Assembly (NCBI GenBank): GCA_000333855.2
Contig: CM007314.1
Coordinates: forward strand, 771,838 to 835,837
Direction of reading: 5' to 3'
Source of the DNA: Endotrypanum monterogeii
Lineage: Eukaryota > Euglenozoa > Kinetoplastea > Trypanosomatida > Trypanosomatidae
Length of the DNA: 64,000 nt
Below, piece by piece: positions 61,059 to 64,000 of the stretch. Position 1 is the stretch's first letter, and each line of letters opens with the position of its first letter. A program made the position numbers and the translations under genes. Under the pieces are notes generated by a model. It saw nothing but the letters and a program-made list of their open reading frames with translations. It ran no database searches and was not told where the DNA came from.

Positions 61059-62792
61059 GGACAAGACCCACTTAATATGTGTGGCCCTAATCAGATGTCC
61101 AGGTGGGTTGCTCTCCGAACCATCGCAGCAACACACTTGACGGGGTTGTTGAGACAGAGCCCGTTCGTGTGCCAAAAGATGTCACCCGGAGGGTACAGGG
61201 GTGAGGGAAAGCGATAAAGGGTGAGTGGGAAAAGGGGGTGGGAAGATGAGTTTTGGATGCTGGGGAAAGGAAGCAATTGGGATTTCTTTTGTATAGACAA
61301 ATAAACATGGAGTCAGCCAAAACACAGAACAGTCTGTTGTCGGGGACAGCACTCGCGTGCCAGGGAGACAAGCGTTGAAAAAGTACACTTTGGAGAATAC
61401 AAGTAACACAAGACCCCTCCCATGGGTGAAATCACGTGAGACGAACACATCGACAAATAACATACTCCACCGGCGCCCTTCCTGCGATAGTGCTCGAGTC
61501 CCCCCCCCTCCCCCCTCCACCCTACCATCATGGAGGGCGTCAAATCATCGCCCCGTTTTTTTTCTGCTTTGTGCTCCAGAAAATGTGGCGGAATTGCTTC
61601 GTTGAGGAGAGGGTGGAGGGGGGGGGGGGCACAGTATGTGTCTTTGCATCAGAGATGTGGGGAGGGGCAACATGGCGAAGCAGAAACACTGAGAACCAGC
61701 CCCCTCACTCCCTTTCCGTCCCGATATCAAGACAATGTCAAGCAACAGACGCTTCTCTATTTTTTTTTCTACCGCATCATCCCCATTTTAGGGGCGGAAA
61801 GAAAAGTCTAAACTCGCAATCAGAAAAGGGGGGGGGTGATGTATGTGGCCATTCAGACACAGACGCAACATATTGACGATGAGACGGCACCATGGGATTG
61901 AAAAAAAAAAAACAGGGAATAAAGAGGGATGATGTTCACATAAAATATTGAGGGATTGCAACTGTGCCTCTCAGAGCCCGCGCACCCCCAAGAAAAATTT
62001 TTTTAGAAAAAAATGTGCGCGAGGGTCTTCGTGCGACATACATGCACGTTTTACGCACGGAAAGGTCGGTGAGGGCAAGAAAAAAAAAAAAACAAGATGT
62101 CTAGGGATGAAGCCACACCGCTATGAGAACTACATGCGTAAATCAGGACAAAAGACAACCAGTGGCGGAGCTCATGGTGGAAGTCGGTGCCTCTGCTGAG
62201 AATCAGTGTGGCTCAACGATCGTACTTGCTCCGCTCAGGAGCCATAAAGCGGAGAGAGGGCACAAGGGCAGGGAAGGAGAGGTGTAGAGAGGGATAGGGG
62301 GATTCCCTCTCTTCCTTGAAAAAAAAAAACCGATGATCCCTTCACTGGAGAGTCTCGTCCGATCAAATGAAAAAAAAAGCCACAACAGCCAACATCTACA
62401 CAAAATGAAACGCACTGAAAACAGTGACGCAAAGTAAACCACGACTAGCGCCCATTCCGGCAGTAGACAACAACAAAAAGCAACACGATCATCAACACAC
62501 ACGCACGCTGTGGAGCTGCATGCGGATAGACCGTGTCCTCGTCATGGAAACAGATCCCTCCGCACATACTGGGGTACATGTCTGTCACCGCAGTCGTGGG
62601 TAAGGAAGTCGGGGGAAGATGAATGTTCAAAACACTTTCAAAACTTGTTCTTGAACAGCTGGCACGCACACACACACACACACACACACACCGGGTGCGA
62701 CCCAGGGTTTGCAGCACAGGCAAAAACAAAAAAAAAACGGGTGTACAGGCGTCCTTCCTGTCTTCAAGCGTAGATCAAGTCCTTCTCTACCC
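61059..62792 (-). other. 1.7 kb spacer in the minus cluster
   Basis: No gene seen. C run near 61501-61516, G run near 61619-61630, A runs near 61901-61912, 62080-62092, 62320-62329 and 62371-62378, and (CA)n at 62662-62692. On the minus strand the A runs are T-rich tracts suitable for trans-splicing of the RsfS-like gene. Confidence 0.55.
62662..62692. repeat. (CA)n microsatellite
   Basis: Uninterrupted CA repeat (after a CACG start); (TG)n in the direction of transcription of the minus cluster. Confidence 0.9.
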
Positions 62793-64000
62793 TTACTGTT
62801 CAACATTACCCACCCACGTAACGTGATTGTCCTCTTCGATGTCCTTCGCTCCTTTCACGTTTCCGCGCAGGTCATTGTCGCAAAAGGTACCTCCTCCATT
62901 TTTGCATACCCAAACCCCCTCGTAGGCGTTCTTGGTGAGGGTGTTGTGGATCACGTGTGGATGGCCTCCGGTGGTGACAAGGAGTCCGGCATTGCAGTTG
63001 CCGCGAATACGATTCTTCTCGATAATACCTGCCCCCTTCTCGAAGACATAAATACCGGCTTCTTTACCGCCCTCGATGAGATTATGAGTGATCTTCGGAG
63101 CGGCATTTGTCTTGACTAAGACACCCGCCTTTCCGTTGTTACAGATCTCGTTATCGCAGACAAAGGGTGTGGCCTGGTCGCAGCAGAATACACCAGCTTG
63201 GCCATTGCATAGAATCCGATTCTTGCGAATAACCGGCACAGCAGAGGTCCCCTTTACGACAATGCCACAGCCCGCGTTTTGTGCAATCATGTTGTATTCG
63301 ATCAAACCCGACGCATCCTGACAAAAAATGCCCGCCTCGGTGCCATCGGTGATGCGGTTGGCGCGAACGCGAGGGGTTGCGTCTTTCTTGAGCAGGAAGG
63401 CGGCAAAACCACAGCTAGAGAATGTGTTGCCCTCATACAATCCCTTCGACTTCTCCAGCAGCACGATTCCGGCGGCAGTCACATCAATAAAGGTGCACTG
63501 GGTAATCATTGGCTCTCTTGATGTCAGCTCGTCGTCTTTTGCATCTTCCTCCGCGCAGCTCGCCGGGTGAGGGCACAGGTCTGCCCTTGAGGAGTCTATT
63601 CGCCGTCGAGGCTGTTCGCCGATCGCGGAGCTACCTTGCGCTTTGGCAGAGAAAGATATCTTCTTACCCCCGCCAACGGTTACACCGCTGCCTTCGACGC
63701 AAGAGATGCGACATTTATGCAGGCGCCACTCACCGCCAGTGATGGACACCGCCGACGGACGCGAGAACCTTTGTGTCGATACTGACGTCGCCGCGTTCGC
63801 GTCTGTGTCGCACAGCTTTGGGCGACACTTACCGACGTGGCGAAGAATGAAATTCTCAACAGTTCCCTTGCCAGACTTACAATGCAAAGCAAATGGGCTG
63901 TCTACCACTTCTAGCATTGGCGGGGGCGACTCGCCTACAAGCTTGATGCTGTCTGGCAGTCGTGAAGTAAGAACGAGCGGTACCGTGTGAGTAGTATTGC
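62793..64000 (-). CDS. Right-handed beta-helix (PbH1) protein, FBXO11-like, 5' end cut
   Basis: The frame is open from the right edge of the window to the stop at 62793-62795; an internal ATG lies at 63915-63917, but the codons before it are open and protein-like, so the true start lies beyond the window. More than 400 codons are visible. Residues after about 150 form at least nine tandem PbH1 repeats of about 23 residues, each with an N-x-I/L then AGI/AGV pattern (NRITDGTEAGIFCQDASG, NMIAQNAGCGIVVKGTS, NRILCNGQAGVFCCDQAT, NEICNNGKAGVLVKTNA). This is the beta-helix found in FBXO11, where it binds substrates of an SCF ubiquitin ligase. No F-box is visible, though it could lie in the missing part. 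The frame ends cleanly after HVTWVGNVEQ. Confidence 0.83.
   Translation of the reverse strand, partial: NTTHTVPLVLTSRLPDSIKLVGESPPPMLEVVDSPFALHCKSGKGTVENFILRHVGKCRPKLCDTDANAATSVSTQRFSRPSAVSITGGEWRLHKCRISCVEGSGVTVGGGKKISFSAKAQGSSAIGEQPRRRIDSSRADLCPHPASCAEEDAKDDELTSREPMITQCTFIDVTAAGIVLLEKSKGLYEGNTFSSCGFAAFLLKKDATPRVRANRITDGTEAGIFCQDASGLIEYNMIAQNAGCGIVVKGTSAVPVIRKNRILCNGQAGVFCCDQATPFVCDNEICNNGKAGVLVKTNAAPKITHNLIEGGKEAGIYVFEKGAGIIEKNRIRGNCNAGLLVTTGGHPHVIHNTLTKNAYEGVWVCKNGGGTFCDNDLRGNVKGAKDIEEDNHVTWVGNVEQ

Noticed and set aside
1..64000. CRISPR arrays, bacterial operons, phage or prophage modules
   Set aside because: No spaced direct repeats, no ribosome-binding sites, no integrase, capsid or Cas-like proteins; the gene content is eukaryotic.

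Overview
The window looks like nuclear DNA of a kinetoplastid (trypanosomatid) protist, most likely a member of the Leishmaniinae. Long intronless protein genes lie head to tail on one strand. They are separated by 0.7-4.3 kb spacers rich in polypyrimidine tracts, (CA)n/(TA)n microsatellites and long T, G or C runs. The gene set is eukaryotic: APC1, IFT20, PIG-M, a calpain-like protein, cytochrome b561 and RsfS/MALSU1. The narrower placement near Leishmania, Endotrypanum or Porcisia is inferred from style only; no species call was possible.

Positions 1 to about 52,900 form one plus-strand directional cluster. In order it holds: a truncated hypothetical gene; a ZNF277-like C2H2 zinc-finger protein; the giant APC/C subunit APC1; IFT20 with an abnormal 3' end; a roughly 4.9 kb locus that reads as one unknown protein broken by frameshifts; PIG-M (GPI mannosyltransferase I); a catalytically degenerate calpain-like protein with leucine-rich repeats; a cytochrome b561-type membrane protein; a RING plus B-box-like protein; a small basic unknown protein; CCDC25/Jlp2; a SpoIIIAA/Ycf45-type ATPase; an unknown, possibly mitochondrial protein; and an iron-containing alcohol dehydrogenase.

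Positions 52,877-53,692 are a compact convergent strand-switch region. It contains a minus-strand tRNA-Thr(CGT) with a T10 terminator, a 61-bp GC-rich inverted repeat and a G-quadruplex-type tract. From 53,693 to the right edge every gene is on the minus strand: a B-box/coiled-coil protein, an unknown protein, an RsfS/MALSU1-type mitochondrial ribosome factor, and a right-handed beta-helix (FBXO11-like) protein cut by the window edge.

As is usual in trypanosomatids, neighbouring genes are not functionally related. They are expected to be co-transcribed and resolved by spliced-leader trans-splicing and polyadenylation, so the layout carries transcriptional rather than pathway meaning. I did not find a convincing new multi-gene system. 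The points most worth checking are the strand-switch element, the IFT20 tail, the interrupted 15.7-20.5 kb locus, the pseudo-calpain and a few small ORFs.
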